Part shown: piece by piece, positions 43,679-56,689 of the stretch
Layout of the letters: each line of letters begins with the position of its first letter
Position numbering within the stretch: the first letter of the stretch is position 1
Origin: Sacculina carcini
Lineage: Eukaryota > Arthropoda > Thecostraca > Sacculinidae
NCBI GenBank assembly: GCA_916048095.2
Contig: OU696584.1
Span: forward strand, 5,637,849-5,701,848
Length of the DNA: 64,000 nucleotides
Reading direction: 5' to 3'
Made by a program: the position numbers and the translations under genes
The notes under the pieces: model-generated
What the model was told of the DNA's origin: nothing
What the model saw: only the letters and a program-made list of their open reading frames with translations
The model's database searches: none

Positions 43679-46600
43679 TTTATTGCTCTGTACATAGGGC
43701 GGGCTTTAATGCTAGATGGTGATGTTGAGTTATAAATATATTTTGAAAATATTATGATAAAAAAATTAGTCATTTTTCATTGTTTTGTGTCAGAGTTCTG
43801 AATTATTCAGTACGACGGTCAGGTTTAAATATGAGGCGGTTTAGGCAAACTATTTTGTCAAAATAATATAAAAATATAGAAATTTAGACTTTTCATGGGT
43901 TTACTCTTTTCTTTATTAATTCAAATTTATTTTCTCTTATAAATTGAATACAAATTTAATGGTATGAATTTTTCCGCACGACGGGCCGGTTTATATGCTA
44001 GAATTTCCATTGTTTGTTATGTGTTTGTGCTCTGAATTATTCCGCACGACGGGCAGGTTCAAATATGAGGCGGATTGAGGGAAAATATTTTGTCGATAAT
44101 GTTTTGATAATATTTTGTCAAATATAAATTTAAAATATTCACATTTTGAGTTTTTTATTGGTGAACGTATATACAGGTTAAATTTTTTGCTTTTTTATTT
44201 GTATTCAGTTTGTTTTATGGATTGCATATGAATTTTACTTTATGAATTGTTCCGCACGACGGGCGGGCTCAAATCTATATATATATATATTAATATAAAT
44301 AAAATTATCTGTCTGTCTGTGTGCGTGTATGCTTGAATATGAGGTGACCTAACTGCGCGGGCTCAATGGTATAGATCAGGGGCTTCAAACGTAAACGAAG
44401 CGATGGATCATATTTATGAGATAATAATGTCCCGGGGCATCAACTGTAGACAATAGAACGTTTAATTTCACCGTGTAAAACGAGTTCATATACAAAACTA
44501 ACGGATTTGACTTCAAGGTCCAGAACGGATCGTGTTCTGAATTATTCCGGACGACGGGCAGGTTTAAATATGAGGCGGGTTGAGGGATATTATTTTGTCA
44601 AAATAACAACAAAAATAATGAAATTTAGACTTTTCAATTGATTAGGATTTATATGGGTTTACTATAATCTTTTTTAATTTGCAATATGTTTATGAATTAA
44701 ATATGAATTTCATTTTATGAATTGCTCCGCACAACTGGCGGGTTTCAATGCTAGACGGTGATGTTAAGTTATAAAAATATTTTGGAAACATTATGATGAA
44801 AAAGTGTAGTCATTTTTAATTGGTTCGTGTCTGAGTTCTGAATTCTTCAGCACGACGGGCATGTATAAATATGAGGCGGTTTAGGCAAACTATTTTGTGA
44901 AAATGAATATGAAAATATAGAAATTTAGACTTTTTATGGGTTTACTCCACTCTTTTTTAATTCAGATTTATTTTCTCTTATGAATCGAATACAAATTTAA
45001 TAGTATGAACTGTTTCGCACGATGGGCGGGTTTACATGCTAGAATTTTCATTGTTTTGTACGTGTTAGTGTTCTGAATTATTCAGCACGAGGGGTAGGTT
45101 TAAATATGAGGTGGATTAAGGGATAATATTTTGTCAAATTTATAATTAAAAGATTCACATTTAGAGTTTTTATTGGTGAACGTATTTACAGGTTAAATTT
45201 TTTGCTTTTTAATTTTTATACAGCTTATTCTATGGATTGAATATGCATTTTATTTTATGAATTGTTGAGCACGACGGGCGGGTTTTAATTTGAGGCGGGA
45301 TAATGGAAAATAGGTTGTCAAAATAATAATAAGAATAATTAAATTTAGGCTTTTCAATTGAGTAAGATTTTAATTAGTATATCTGTTTTCTTTTTTAATT
45401 TTCAATATGTTTATGAATTAATTATGAACTTCATTTTATGAATTGCTCCGCACAACTGACGGTTTCAATGCTAGACGGTGATGTTAAGTTATAAAAATAT
45501 TTTGGAAACATTATAATGAAAAACTGTAGTCACTTTTCATTGTTTCGTGTCTGAGTTGTGAATTATTCAGCACCACGGGCATGTATAAATATGAGGCGGT
45601 TTAGGCAAACTATTTTGTGAAAATAAATGTGAGAATATAGAAATTTAGAATTTTTTATGGGTTTACTCCACTCTTTTTTAATTCATTTTCCTTTTCTCTT
45701 ATGAATTGAAAACAAGTTTGATAGTATGAACTGTTTTACACGACGGGCGGGTTTACATGCTAGAATTTTCATTGTTTGTTACCTGTTTGTGTTCTGAATT
45801 ATTCCGCACAATGGGTGGGTTTATATATGAGGCGGGTTGAGGGAAAATATTATGTCAAAATAGAAATATAAATATTCACACTTGGACTTTTCTATTGAGT
45901 AAGACACTTATGAGTTTCCATTTCATTTTTTAATTTGGAATGTTTTTTATGAATATGAATTTTTATTAATATTAATTCCATTTTATGAATTCCTCCGCAC
46001 AACGGGCGGGTTTTAATGCTAGAACTTTCATTGTTTGTTACGTCTTTGTGTTCTGAATTATTCCGCACGACGGGCAGGTTCAAATATGAGGCGGATTGAG
46101 GGATACTATTTTGTCAAAGTAAAAATAAAAATATTTACATTTAGAGTTTTTATTGGTTAACGTATTTACAGGTTGAACGTTTTGCTTTTTAATTTGTATT
46201 CAGCTTATTTTATGGATTGAATATGAATTTTACTTTATGAATTGTTCCGCACGAAGGGCGGGCTCAAATATATACATATATATAAAAGGAATAATCTGTG
46301 TGTGTTTGTGTAAGTATGCTTAAATATGAGGTGACATAATTGTGCGGGCTCACTGGTATAAATCAGAGGCTTCAAACGCAAACTAAGCAATGGATCATGT
46401 TTATGAAATAAAAATGTCCCGCGGGCAGTCATTAAAGACAATAAAACGTTCAATTTCACCGTGTAAAACGAGTTCGTATACTAAACTAACTGATCTAACT
46501 TCAAGGTCCAGAACGGATCGTATTCGAGCTCTGAATTATTCCGTACGACGAGCGGGTTTCAATATGAGGCGGGTTGAGGGATCATATTTTGTCAAAATAA

Positions 46601-47160
46601 CAATAAGAAATGAAATTTAGAATTTTCATTTGATTAGGATTTATATGGATTTAATAAAAAATTAATTTGAATTTTTTTTATTAATTTATTATGAATTTTA
46701 TTTCATGAATTCCTCCGCACAACGGGCGGGTTTTAATGCTAGTATATACATAAAGAAGAAATTATCTGTCTGTCTGTGTATGTATGCTTGAATATGAGGT
46801 GACATAATTGCGCTGATTCATGGTTCGCTGGTTCAATGATCAGGGGCTTCAAACGCAAACGAAGAGATGGCTCATTTTTATTAAATAAAAATGTCCCGCG
46901 GGCAGCAATAAAACGTTCAATTTCACCTTGTAGAATGAATTCATATACAAAACAAGAGGATTTGACTTCAATAACCAGAACGGATGGTGTTCGAGTTCTG
47001 AATTATTCCGCACGTCGGCCGGGTTTAAATGTGAGGCGGGCTGAGTGAAAATATTTTGTCAAAATAAAATTAAATATAATGAAATTCAGACTTTTTAATT
47101 GATTAAGGTTTTTATGAGTTTGCCTCATTTATTTTTAATTTGCAATATTTTTATGAATTA
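43679..47160 (+). repeat. Helitron-like repeat array, plus orientation (duplicate)
   Basis: Duplicate of 25,816-29,330 with few substitutions and a shorter (AT)n tract near 44,278. It contains the same tandem 3' units and the same three subfamily X units. Confidence 0.6.
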
Positions 47161-47842
47161 TTATATATATATTTATATATATATATATATATATATAATT
47201 TGTATTATGTATAATATTTATGTATACTAGTAAATATATTTTAATTCATTAGATATTTTCAAGATAAATTAAAATAAGAGAAGTAACTTAAGCACCAACG
47301 TCAAATCAAGATGAATTGTTGTCGCGCACTGTAACGTGGTGTGCGGTTTGTTGCACACACATGACTGTCCATTGAGACGTGCAATACTGACACACATGGC
47401 TGCAGATGCACAAAATTGGGCTGCAATACCACGCCATATAAGTACAGTAGCCCCTCCGGAGAGGGCAACATCCAAATAGAGAAATTATCTATTGGTCCCC
47501 ACTCATATCGCTCACCTCCAAATAGTGCAAAACGAGTGTTCTGTGTGATTCTTAAATAGAGGTTTTGTGTGATTCTTAAATGAATGTTGTATGGAATACA
47601 TTAACTTCAGCTTGTCGACTGACAACAGTCTACTTTTGAAAGATGATTGGTAGAGACGTGTGGCTTATTAGGACAAACAATAGATATAGACATATGCACA
47701 GGTATATTATTAGACATAGACAAAGTAGGCGGCGGCCTGGGACTCCAGATTGGTGAGGACCTCGAACAGGAATCATACAGGAATTAATACTTTCGAATTA
47801 ATACTAATAATTAAATAATTAATACGAATTAATACTAATAAA
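47161..47842. other. Unassigned segment (duplicate)
   Basis: Duplicate of 29,331-29,995, with a slightly longer (TA)n tract. Nothing further was recognised. Confidence 0.4.
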
Positions 47843-48217
47843 ATATTCGAGCATTTGATATCTTCCAGACTGTCCAAGTACCTGGAGAGCAACAATCTGC
47901 TGTCGGAAAACCAATTTGCATACCGCAAAAAACTCAGCACGACTGACGCTCTGCTTACTATCACGCATGAGCTCCAGCAAGTGCTAGACAAAGGCAGTGA
48001 AGCCTGGATTGTGCAGTTGGATTTCTCGGCGGCATTTGACCGTGTGAGCCACCAGGTCTTGTTGCAAAAACTGAGAAACATTGGAGTCGGCGGCCGTTTG
48101 CTAAGTGTTTTGAATCAATTTCTATCCAATCGCGTACAACGTGTTGCCATCGATGGAGCATACAGTGGCTGGCAGAACATTGTGTCCGGTGTCCCGCAGG
48201 GAAGTGTGTTGGGTCCT
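47843..48217 (+). mobile_element. LINE family 3 reverse transcriptase fragment (duplicate)
   Basis: Same as 29,996-30,370. Motif B here reads GVPQGSVLGP, whereas the first copy has Phe for that Leu. The break after motif B is identical, so the truncation predates the duplication. Confidence 0.85.
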
Positions 48218-48222
48218 ATGGT

Positions 48223-49245
48223 TTGGCGGGCGGTTGCTACGACCCTGCATATCACATTCACAAAAAGAACCAACATGTTGCAAGTATAGCGCATGAATAT
48301 CAGCACACATTTGTCATTACGTCAGTGGTTCTTAACATTTCTAAGTGCTCGCACGCCTTTCAAATCATCAGTCAGTTCTCGCTCCCCCTGGATTCTTGAT
48401 AGCTATATGAAAACATGAAAAAACAAACGACGTAATAAGAAAACATTTTTATTCAATATTCATTCATATAGCTTTAAAAGGAATGAGCAAAACTACGTTT
48501 GTCCAATAAAATATAATGCATAGGTTAAACGTATAATTTTTCTTATAAATATTACAGAAATCCTCGCACCCCCTAGGATCCATGCTCGCACCCCCGGATA
48601 AGAGCCCCTGGTTCGGCAGGAAAGGCAATTGGAGGCAAAAGCCAACAGGAAAAAAGAGGTGTACATATTATACACGGCTTTGCATGGTCGGTCAGACAAC
48701 TGCTGCCCAGGGGGATGTAGCGAGGGGGTGACACTAAAGCTTGACTCTTCCTTGAATAGACGCACGTGCAAGAAGCATGTGCTTGCATGTTGCAGCCTGT
48801 ATGCACGTGCAACACACGCTGCAACATGGGCGTCTTTTTGTTGTTTTTCTACGTGCAAAAGGTGTTGCCGGCAAGCGTTTAACGCCCACGTTTATTTTTG
48901 TAATTTTGTGCTTCTAAACACTATTGACAGTCATATGAGAAAATAATTCGATTTATTTTTTGTAGCAAAATGAGTATTGAATAGAGTGTGAATGAGTATT
49001 GAATAGATTGTGAATGTTATTTTTCTCGTGTTGAAATGGATTTACACGGTGAAGTTTTTGACGGAAAGAGGCAGGCTATAACAGACAATTTTGTATGATG
49101 CTTGTCACTGTGACGATTTAGAAACAAAAAGGTGAGAAAACAGCACACAGTGTATTAGGCAGCAAACGCTAAGCTCAACGCTACCCCAACAAGGACAAAC
49201 CCAGACACGACAGCACAAGTTACTGGTCACTTGCCCTGCACACGC
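48223..49245. other. hAT-like element and unassigned segment (duplicate)
   Basis: Duplicate of 30,376-31,394, with CAGTGGTTCTTAAC and AAGAGCCCCTGG ends and the same GCATGTTGCAGC patch. No coding was recognised. Confidence 0.35.
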
Positions 49246-49249
49246 ACAC

Positions 49250-49395
49250 ACATACAGAGACACGCGGTAAATGACCCGCGTGCGTCACAGGTCAAACACG
49301 AGCCTCTAGTCGCCAACACACAAGCGCACATACACACAGACAAACCGGTTGTACACTAAAACGAAACACAAGCAAATATTGCAATGGGCGTAAAC
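49250..49395. repeat. Shared ~140-bp flank, copy 3
   Basis: Same as 9,640-9,790 and 31,395-31,545. Confidence 0.5.
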
Positions 49396-49419
49396 AACGT
49401 GACAATGAGACTACAGTAC

Positions 49420-49905
49420 TCCCTTAGTGGAGTGACAATAAAACATGGCTAAAAATAATCACAACATTTAAGCACCATTGCACCACCCTGTAAAAACTTG
49501 TGCATTTGGTCAGATGTTGAAACAGTTCGCTATCAGATTGCCTCCCTCGATCAGTGACAGCGTGGATTGGCACATCAAAGCGGGCAACCCATGTCTCAAA
49601 GAAGGAGTGAGCGACATACTCAGATGTAATATCAGACAGCGGAACCGCTTCCATCCAGCGAGTGGCTCGATCTATGCACGTTAACACATGCGCAACGGCA
49701 GAAAACACGAGAACGATGCCTGCTCCGGCAGAGGTCCAATGATATCTATAGGAACGGTTTCGAACCGGCCGGCGGCTTCAGGGAACTTTAGCACTGGAGG
49801 TTTCGTGTGTTGGTGAACTATTGTCCGCTGACAGTTAGTACAGCACCGTTTAATTAGTCCATTGGATTACTTTCTATAATCGAAACGGTTGCATTGAATA
49901 TATTT
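49420..49905 (-). mobile_element. Ty3/Gypsy-type integrase fossil, copy 3
   Basis: Partial integrase core, same extent as the other two copies (LTCIDRATRWMEAVPLSDI readable). A broken relic inside block 3. Confidence 0.78.
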
Positions 49906-50004
49906 TTTTTCATTCTCTCCCAATTGTTTGCATTCATATCTTCCCTATTTCCTGAATCTTAATTCTTTGCACTTTCTGTGTTCATTTTTATTATTTTCTG
50001 ACAG

Positions 50005-50314
50005 ATGAATTGACAAGCGGCACGCGCCACCCGTCTCATTCAGCTCTGGCCAAAATTAGTCTGTCATCCAACTAAAACACACAACTGACTCCGTGGACCC
50101 GCAAGCGCCTGCTGCACACTCGGCTGCTGGCGCGAAAGATGAAGCTGTCGGCTGACGGGCCGTCTGCGCGGCTGCAGCAGCTGTTTCACGACTCAGTCTT
50201 CAGCCGTCAGCCAGAGGCGGCTGCCAATAGCCGGACATCGTTGGAGTCGCATCTCAGGCGAATGCAAGAGACAGGCGAGCTGAACGATTGGGCAGCAGGA
50301 CGCATCAAACAAGA
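50005..50314 (+). pseudogene. 310-bp GC-rich exon-like segment, copy 3
   Basis: Same length, acceptor-like TCTGACAG before and GTGAGT after (50,315). The long frame is kept, reading SLESHLRRMQETGELNDWAA. Unknown protein. Confidence 0.4.
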
Positions 50315-50989
50315 GTGAGTGAAGACAAGTGTTGTGACGTTTTGCTGCGCTAAAACTCGCTAAAAGTTGAGCTCAAATTGCTTGCAGAAATTCCACTAAA
50401 ACTAATGAAAACAATAGTGAAATTCACTTAATTGTGAATTACCATAATTTCAATTGTGTGGTTTATTTCTCTCTCCTGACTATATGTAGAATAAATAGAG
50501 ATGTATTCAATGAAGATGAGGACGACGATGAAATGATAGCACTGAAATGCACTCTTGAAAACAAAACTTATAATAAACAATAAACACTGTGGCCTAGCAC
50601 CAACCACAATTACAAATACACCACCAACACACGAACACCACCAACATTCACAACGCTCAAAACCAGACTGCTTGTAGCTCGCTTCAGCCACACGCACAGG
50701 CGTCACACGTCACAATGTCAAAGTACACCGACCAATCAGCACACAGTACTCGAGTCACGTGACAAGCCAAGCAGCATGAACCACTCACACACGCAGACAT
50801 ATACACGCACATACACGGTAACTCGCATTCATGGAAAAGAGCAGGCACACCATTCGCGCACTTGAACATACACATACATACAGACATACAAACACACCTA
50901 CGCGGTTACACGATTTCATCACACTGTACATACACAATACGAATACTTATTACAGTGTGTTTGTGTGTGTATGTATTCACCGATTTGTT

Positions 50990-52210
50990 GATACGGGAGG
51001 AGAGCCTTTAGGCTCGGACTGTCCTTTCTCGATATGCACAACTGTCCAGCTTTGTCTTAAATGTGCCTTATTCTTTTCACTATCGAATACTTTTCCCCTT
51101 AATTTATTCCATTTATCCACGCATTTATACGGAAAACTAAACGTTTTCAAATTACTGCGGCACCTCGTTTTTTCAGTTTTATTTTGTGTCCTCTTCTTCC
51201 ACTGGATTGTGCATAACTCGAGAATAACTGTTCCGTCTCTTCCATTTCCGACATATACTTGAATACTGATTTGGGTGCTGGCATGTCATGTAGGTATAGG
51301 TTGAATAGTGTTGGTGCTAAAACGGAGCCCTGAGGGACTCCGTTTGTTATGTTGCGTGTGTGAGATGATTGCCCGTTGTACCTTACATGGGCGCATCTGC
51401 CAGCGCATCTGCCATCTGCCATCTCTTTGTGATATTGTGAAGTGTGTATTTGTGTATTCATTTGTGTATAAGTGTGTATTCATCTCTTTGTGATATTGTG
51501 GTGTTTGGTATTTTGTTTGTGAGATTGTGTCGTGGAACTCTGTCGAAGGTTTTGCTGATGTCGAGTGTTATGAGTAGTGTTCGGTGTGGTTGTTTTGTTG
51601 TGTTTATGTTACCCATCATGGTCTGTGTGAGTTTTGTGAGCAGTGTGGTGGTAGAGTGCAGTGATCTGAAGCCGCGTTGTGATTGTGAGAGTGGGATTTG
51701 TGAATACATGTTGTTGATGTTATTGCTTGTAACACGTTCAGTGATTTTCGCTATTCCCACTATAATGTATACCTCTGTTATATAGTCACGCTTTCTTGTA
51801 TATGTAAAAATTCGAGCACAAAAATTCAATATTTTCTGTAGCTTGTGTTGATGTTCAGAGCACGCGGTCCCACATGCACTTATAAAATATATTAAAATCG
51901 ACGTGATGAAAGCCTTGATCAGCGATCTGTTAATGTGCATGATCAATGTTGCTAACGATTTGTGTGCCAGATTGTCGATATGCTGCTTAAAATCCAAATG
52001 CTTGTCTATTGTCACGTAATTTCATAGAATTTTGCACTGCAAAATTGGTTCCCATGAATTTTATTATTATTTCCGGAAAAGTGGACAATATATAGTTTGT
52101 GCCTGCTAGTAGAACTAGTGTTTTTCAGGATTTATTTTCATCTTGTTAGAAGAGAAATAGTCATATGCGTGCTGCAGTTTTCGCTCGAGACTTTCTACAT
52201 TGATCCCCAA
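50990..52210 (-). mobile_element. Chimeric LINE, block 3
   Basis: Tail of family 1, family 2 reverse transcriptase (motif A and motif B) and family 1 thumb, as in block 1. The thumb-to-fingers frame is open across the junction (51,458-52,015), giving a 185-residue chimeric frame beginning TIDKHLDFKQHIDNLAHKS. Confidence 0.82.
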
Positions 52211-52254
52211 TTCAATTCAATGCACTATATATCGTGTGTGTTACATTGATAGTG

Positions 52255-52730
52255 CATCGAAGGCAGCAGTGACACACATGTGTTTGTTGAGTGTTGGTCG
52301 CTTTGCACACATACACACACACACGCACACACACACACCCTGATACACACCCGCCTCACCAATATCCAGCTCGTGCACACTGCAGACGGTTCAAGCCGGA
52401 TATTTCTGGATATGCCGTCGCGAGTGGGCGAAAACAAGCAGCGGCCAGCAGCACGCACGCTGCACGTGACAGAGACGATTCCAAAAGTCCGACACATACA
52501 CACACACACACGAAGCATCAACCATACCGTGTATGTAAAGTAAAGTGAATTGCATTCATTGCTCATCCATCAAAATATACATCATCAGGCTTTTCAGTAC
52601 AATATGAACATTCACACGCTCACACACACACACACCCAAGCCACCCATGATCAACTACATATGTATGCACATTCACAACATCATCATATATACATACATA
52701 CGCAACATATACACATACATCATAATTCAA
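52255..52730. repeat. (AC)n-rich compound microsatellite region, block 3
   Basis: Same layout as block 1 with shorter tracts. Confidence 0.82.
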
Positions 52731-52996
52731 AAGGTTTTTGTGAATGAAATTCTCGAGTTGTGTTCGGGACAAAGTGTATTTTCATGTAAATGTTCCGTAT
52801 ATGTATATATATATATATATATATTCTCTCTCAAACAAACGAGATTGAAATAAATTGCGCATTCGCAGTTGACTACTTTTTTCCTCGTTGTTTCGATATT
52901 CCTTGCGAGTTGTTGGTCTCTTTTGTCAAGTCTGTTCAGCAATTGACCGATGTTTTGTTGGCGTAATATTTCGGAGTTAACTATCTTCATTCTCAC
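52727..52996 (-). mobile_element. PLE-B-like N-terminal fragment, block 3
   Basis: Same as 13,134-13,400 (QQLARNIETTRKK, CAIYFNLVCLREN), running into an (AT)n tract at about 52,803-52,822. Confidence 0.6.
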
Positions 52997-53200
52997 ACAC
53001 TGGTAGACATTGGTGGTATTTATTTATCGAGACGTCTTTCGGCTAACATTAGCCATCTTCAAGAGTTACACTGACCAGAAATTCAAATTACAGTGCTAAG
53101 ATACAATAAAAAACATGAAATCGTTAAACACGCGCTTAAATATACAGGGTACCTCTCATGCGACACCAGTTGAAATCTAATAATTAAAACACAATACAAT
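52997..53200 (-). mobile_element. PLE-C 5' fragment with hammerhead-like core, block 3
   Basis: Core at 53,037-53,063 (CTTGAAGA, stem II TGGCTAA-type arms, GAAA). Compared with block 1, stem II has one changed base (GCTAAC for GCTAGC). Confidence 0.38.
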
Positions 53201-53204
53201 TATT

Positions 53205-53303
53205 ACATGAAAGGTATATATACATATATACACACATATACACACACATACATATACATGCATGAATATACACACAAACATATACATACATACACACACA
53301 TAC

Positions 53304-53356
<53 letters not shown>
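53205..53356. repeat. ATAC/AC microsatellite ending in (AT)n, block 3
   Basis: A compound tract, with pure (AT)n at about 53,311-53,355. Confidence 0.9.
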
Positions 53357-53358
<2 letters not shown>

Positions 53359-53447
53359 TTGGAAGGAGGCCATTATGTATGCACGATTTGTTGAAATCAA
53401 CAGCAATCTGGGCACTGTTGTGCTGGTACGATAGCTTCTCTATGCTT
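53357..53447 (-). mobile_element. PLE-A 5' remnant, block 3
   Basis: Only about 90 bases of the PLE-A N-terminal region remain ([20 protein letters not shown]). The rest of PLE-A found in blocks 1, 2 and 4 is absent, replaced by a Helitron-like piece. Confidence 0.75.
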
Positions 53448-53464
53448 CTGTAATATTGAAAAAA

Positions 53465-53640
53465 AATGGTTCAGCACGACGGGCGGTTGTTAATGGTTCA
53501 GCACGACGGGATAATGGTTCAGCACGACGGGCGGGCTTAAATACGAGGCTGTTCGAGGGAAAATATTTTGCAGCATCAAAAAATAAAAACATTCATATTC
53601 AGACTTTTCTATTGGTTAAAACTTTTTAGGGGTTTACTTA
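53465..53640 (+). repeat. Helitron-like fragment with triplicated core
   Basis: ATGGTTCAGCACGACGGG occurs three times (near 53,468, 53,494 and 53,514) before a normal internal stretch (CTTAAATACGAGGCTGTTCG). The short triplication is unique in the window. Confidence 0.55.
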
Positions 53641-54125
53641 GTTATTTTTAAATTTGTATTCCTTTTTGAAATAGAGCAGATTATAAGAGAACTTTGATAA
53701 CGGGATGTATAGTTGCAGATCATCAGCGTAGATATGGTATGAAATAGGGAATTTTCGTAGAATAGGGCAGATAGAAGATATATACAGATTGAATAGGAGA
53801 AGACCAAGAATAGAGCCCTGAGGCACACCGTTAGAAAGCAAAAGAGGGGAAGAAAAGGAAGAGTTAGAACGCACAGAAAAAACGGCTTGAAAAACATGAA
53901 GTCATGAGTGAGAGAGCAAAAGAGGATAAGCCAATAAGGAAGGGAGGTATTTGAGCAATATAGGGTGATTTACAAGATCGAAGGCGGAGGAAAGATCAAA
54001 TAGGACGAGGAGGACTGAGTCACCGAAGGCAAAGGATTGGAAGATACCATTAACAAGGCAAAGTAAAAAAGATTCGGTAAAATGATGTGAGACGAAACAG
54101 AACACAAGTCTCCGATACATTGTGA
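53640..54125 (-). mobile_element. L2/CR1-like LINE reverse transcriptase fragment
   Basis: The minus strand shows FDLSSAFDLVNHPILLKYL (motif A), LLLSNGVPQGSILGLLLFNL (motif B) and YHIYADDLQLYIPL (motif C). The wording is that of L2/CR1/Rex-type elements, unlike the other LINEs here. A frame change lies between motifs A and B, around 53,875-53,900. It occurs only once in the window. Confidence 0.83.
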
Positions 54126-54497
54126 ATTGTCAATATTATATTGTTATTATTATTATTATTATTAATTACAGGCAAATCCAGTAGCATGGGAAGAGTGCAA
54201 GCACTATTACCACCCTAAAATGGCCCCATGTACCGGAAGCGCCCAAAAGATACAGAGAGAAAGAGAGTTCGATAAGAAAAAAGTCTAGAAAGAGAGTTGG
54301 AAAGAAAATAATAAATAAATAACAATGCTTTATGAATTAAACACCATTATAATATAGGTCTAACTTTGGGGAAATGCAGTTACGAGCAGCCCGTCGGTCT
54401 CCATTTAGCTGGGCACTTTTATGCGCCACTTTATGACAAATCTAAATATCATGCGTGAGGTAACGGGCCCCAAAACACTCGGCGACCCCCGCCCGAG
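54126..54497. other. Unassigned segment with (ATT)n
   Basis: A short (ATT)n tract (54,140-54,163) is followed by about 330 bases seen nowhere else in the window, including a purine-rich stretch and a GC-rich end. No coding or RNA gene was recognised. It may be unique host DNA. Confidence 0.4.
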
Positions 54498-54711
54498 GGT
54501 TTGGCGGGCGGTTGCTACGACCCTGCATATCACATTCACAAAAAGAACCAGCATGTTGCAAGTATAGCGCATGAATATCAGCACACATTTGTCATTACGT
54601 CAGTGGCTCTTAACATTTCTAAGTGCTCGCACGCCTTTCAAATCATCAATCAGTTCTCGCTCCCTCTGGATTCTTGATAGCTATATGAAAACATGAAAAA
54701 GCAAACGACGT
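54498..54711 (+). repeat. Third copy of the GGTTTGGCGGGCGG / hAT-like start segment
   Basis: It matches 30,376-30,590 with CAGTGGCTCTTAACAT at 54,601. It is cut at about 54,711, where chimeric LINE sequence begins. Confidence 0.55.
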
Positions 54712-55470
54712 GTGAAGTGTGTATTTGTGTATAAGTGTGTATTCATCTCTTTGTGATATTGCGGTGTTTGGTATTTTGTTTGTGAGATTGTGTCGTGGAA
54801 CTCTGTCGGAGGTTTTGCTGATGTCGAGTGTTATGAGTAGTGTTCGGTGTGGTTGTTTTGTTGTGTTTATGTTACCCATCATGGTCTGTGTGAGTTTTGT
54901 GAGCAGTGTGGTTGTATAGTGCAGTGATCTGAAGCCGCGTTGTGATTGTGAGAGTGGGATTTGTGAATACATGTTGTTGATGTTATTGCTTGTAACACGT
55001 TCAGTGATTTTCGCTATTCCCACTATAATGTATACCTCTGTTATATAGTCACGCTTTCTTGTATATGTAAAAATTCGAGCACAAAAATTCAATATTTTCT
55101 GTAGCTTGTGTTGATGTTCAGAGCACGCGGTCCCACATGCATTTATAAAATATGTTAAAATCGACGTGATGAAAGCCTTGATCAGCGATCTGTTAATGTG
55201 CATGACCAATGTTGCTAACGATTTGTGTGCCAGATTGTCGATATGCTGCTTAAATTCCAAATGCTTGTCTATTGTCACGTAATTTCATAAAATTTTGCAC
55301 TGCAAAATTGGTTCCCATGAATTTTATTATTATTTCCGGAAAAGTGGACAATATATAGTTTGTGCCTGCTAGTAGAACTTGTGTTTTTCAGGATTTATTT
55401 TCATCTTGTTAGAAGAGAAATAGTCATATGCGTGCTGCAGTTTTCGCTCGAGACTTTCTACATTGATCCC
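54712..55470 (-). mobile_element. Chimeric LINE, block 4 (truncated)
   Basis: It retains family 2 motif A (LLITLDISKTSDRVPRHNL, with Ser for Phe next to the Asp), the junction, and the family 1 thumb (GTACSEHQHKLQKILNFCAR). Motif B and the family 1 tail are missing. The chimeric frame is open from 55,278 past the junction. Confidence 0.8.
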
Positions 55471-55499
55471 CAATTCAATTCAATGCACTATATATCGTG

Positions 55500-56073
55500 T
55501 GTGTTACATTGATAGTGCATCGAAGGCAGCAGGGACACACATGTGTTTGTTGAGTGTTGATCGCTTTGCACACATACACACACACACGCACACACACATA
55601 CACACACACACCCTGATACACACCCGCCTCCCCAATATCCAGCTCGTGCACACTGCAGACGGTTCAAGCCAGATATTTCTGGATATGCCGTCGCGAGTGG
55701 GCGAAAACAAGCAGCGGCCAGCAGCACGCACGCTGCACGTGACAGAGACGATTCCAAAAGCCCGACACATACACACACACACACACGAAGCATCAACCAT
55801 ACCGTGTATGTAAAGTAAAGTAAATTGAATTTCTTGCTCATCCATCAAAATATACATCATCAGGCTTTTCAGTACAATATGAACATTCACACGCTCACAC
55901 ACACACACACACCCAAACCACCCATGATCAACTACATATGTATGCACATTCACAACATCATCATATATACATACATACGCAACATATACACATATATCAT
56001 AACTCAAAAGGTTTGTGTGAATGAAATTCTCGAGTTGTGTTCGTGACAAAGTGTATTTTCATGTAAATGTTCC

Positions 56074-56155
<82 letters not shown>
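55500..56155. repeat. (AC)n region and long (TA)n tract, block 4
   Basis: (AC)n layout as in block 1. The (TA)n run at about 56,075-56,153 is the longest of the four equivalents at this site. Confidence 0.88.
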
Positions 56156-56157
<2 letters not shown>

Positions 56158-56329
56158 TCTCTCTCAAACAAACGAGATTGAAATCAATTGCGCATTCGCA
56201 GTTGACTAGTTTTTTCCTCGTTGTTTCGATATTCCTTGCGAGTTGTTGGTCTCTTTTGTCAAGTCTGTTCAGCAATTGACCGATGTTTTGTTGGCGTAAT
56301 ATTTCGGGGTTAACTATCTTCATTCTCAC
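56156..56329 (-). mobile_element. PLE-B-like N-terminal fragment, block 4
   Basis: The minus strand reads RQQNIGQLLNRLDKRDQ, QQLARNIETTRKK and CAIDFNLVCLREN. Asp in AIDFN agrees with PLE-B, whereas blocks 1 and 3 have Tyr, so block 4 keeps the older state here. Confidence 0.62.
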
Positions 56330-56530
56330 ACACTGGTATACATTGGTGGTATTTATTTATCGAGACGTCTTTCGGCTAACATTAGCCATCTTCAAGAGTT
56401 ACACTGACCAGAAATTCAAATTACAGTGCTAAGATACAATATAAAACATGAAATCGTTAAACACGCGCTTAAATATACAGGGTACCTCTCATGCGACACC
56501 AGTTGAAATCTAATAATTAAAACACAATAC
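56330..56530 (-). mobile_element. PLE-C 5' fragment with hammerhead-like core, block 4
   Basis: Core at 56,370-56,396, otherwise as in block 3. Confidence 0.38.
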
Positions 56531-56537
56531 AATTATT

Positions 56538-56648
56538 ACATGAAAGATATATATACATATATACACACATACACACACACACATACATACACATATACAC
56601 ACACATACATATACATGCATGAATATACACACAAACATATACATACAT

Positions 56649-56686
<38 letters not shown>

Positions 56687-56689
56687 GTT
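56538..56689. repeat. ATAC/AC microsatellite ending in (AT)n, block 4
   Basis: A compound tract matching 13,608-13,772, with a shorter (AT)n end. Confidence 0.88.
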
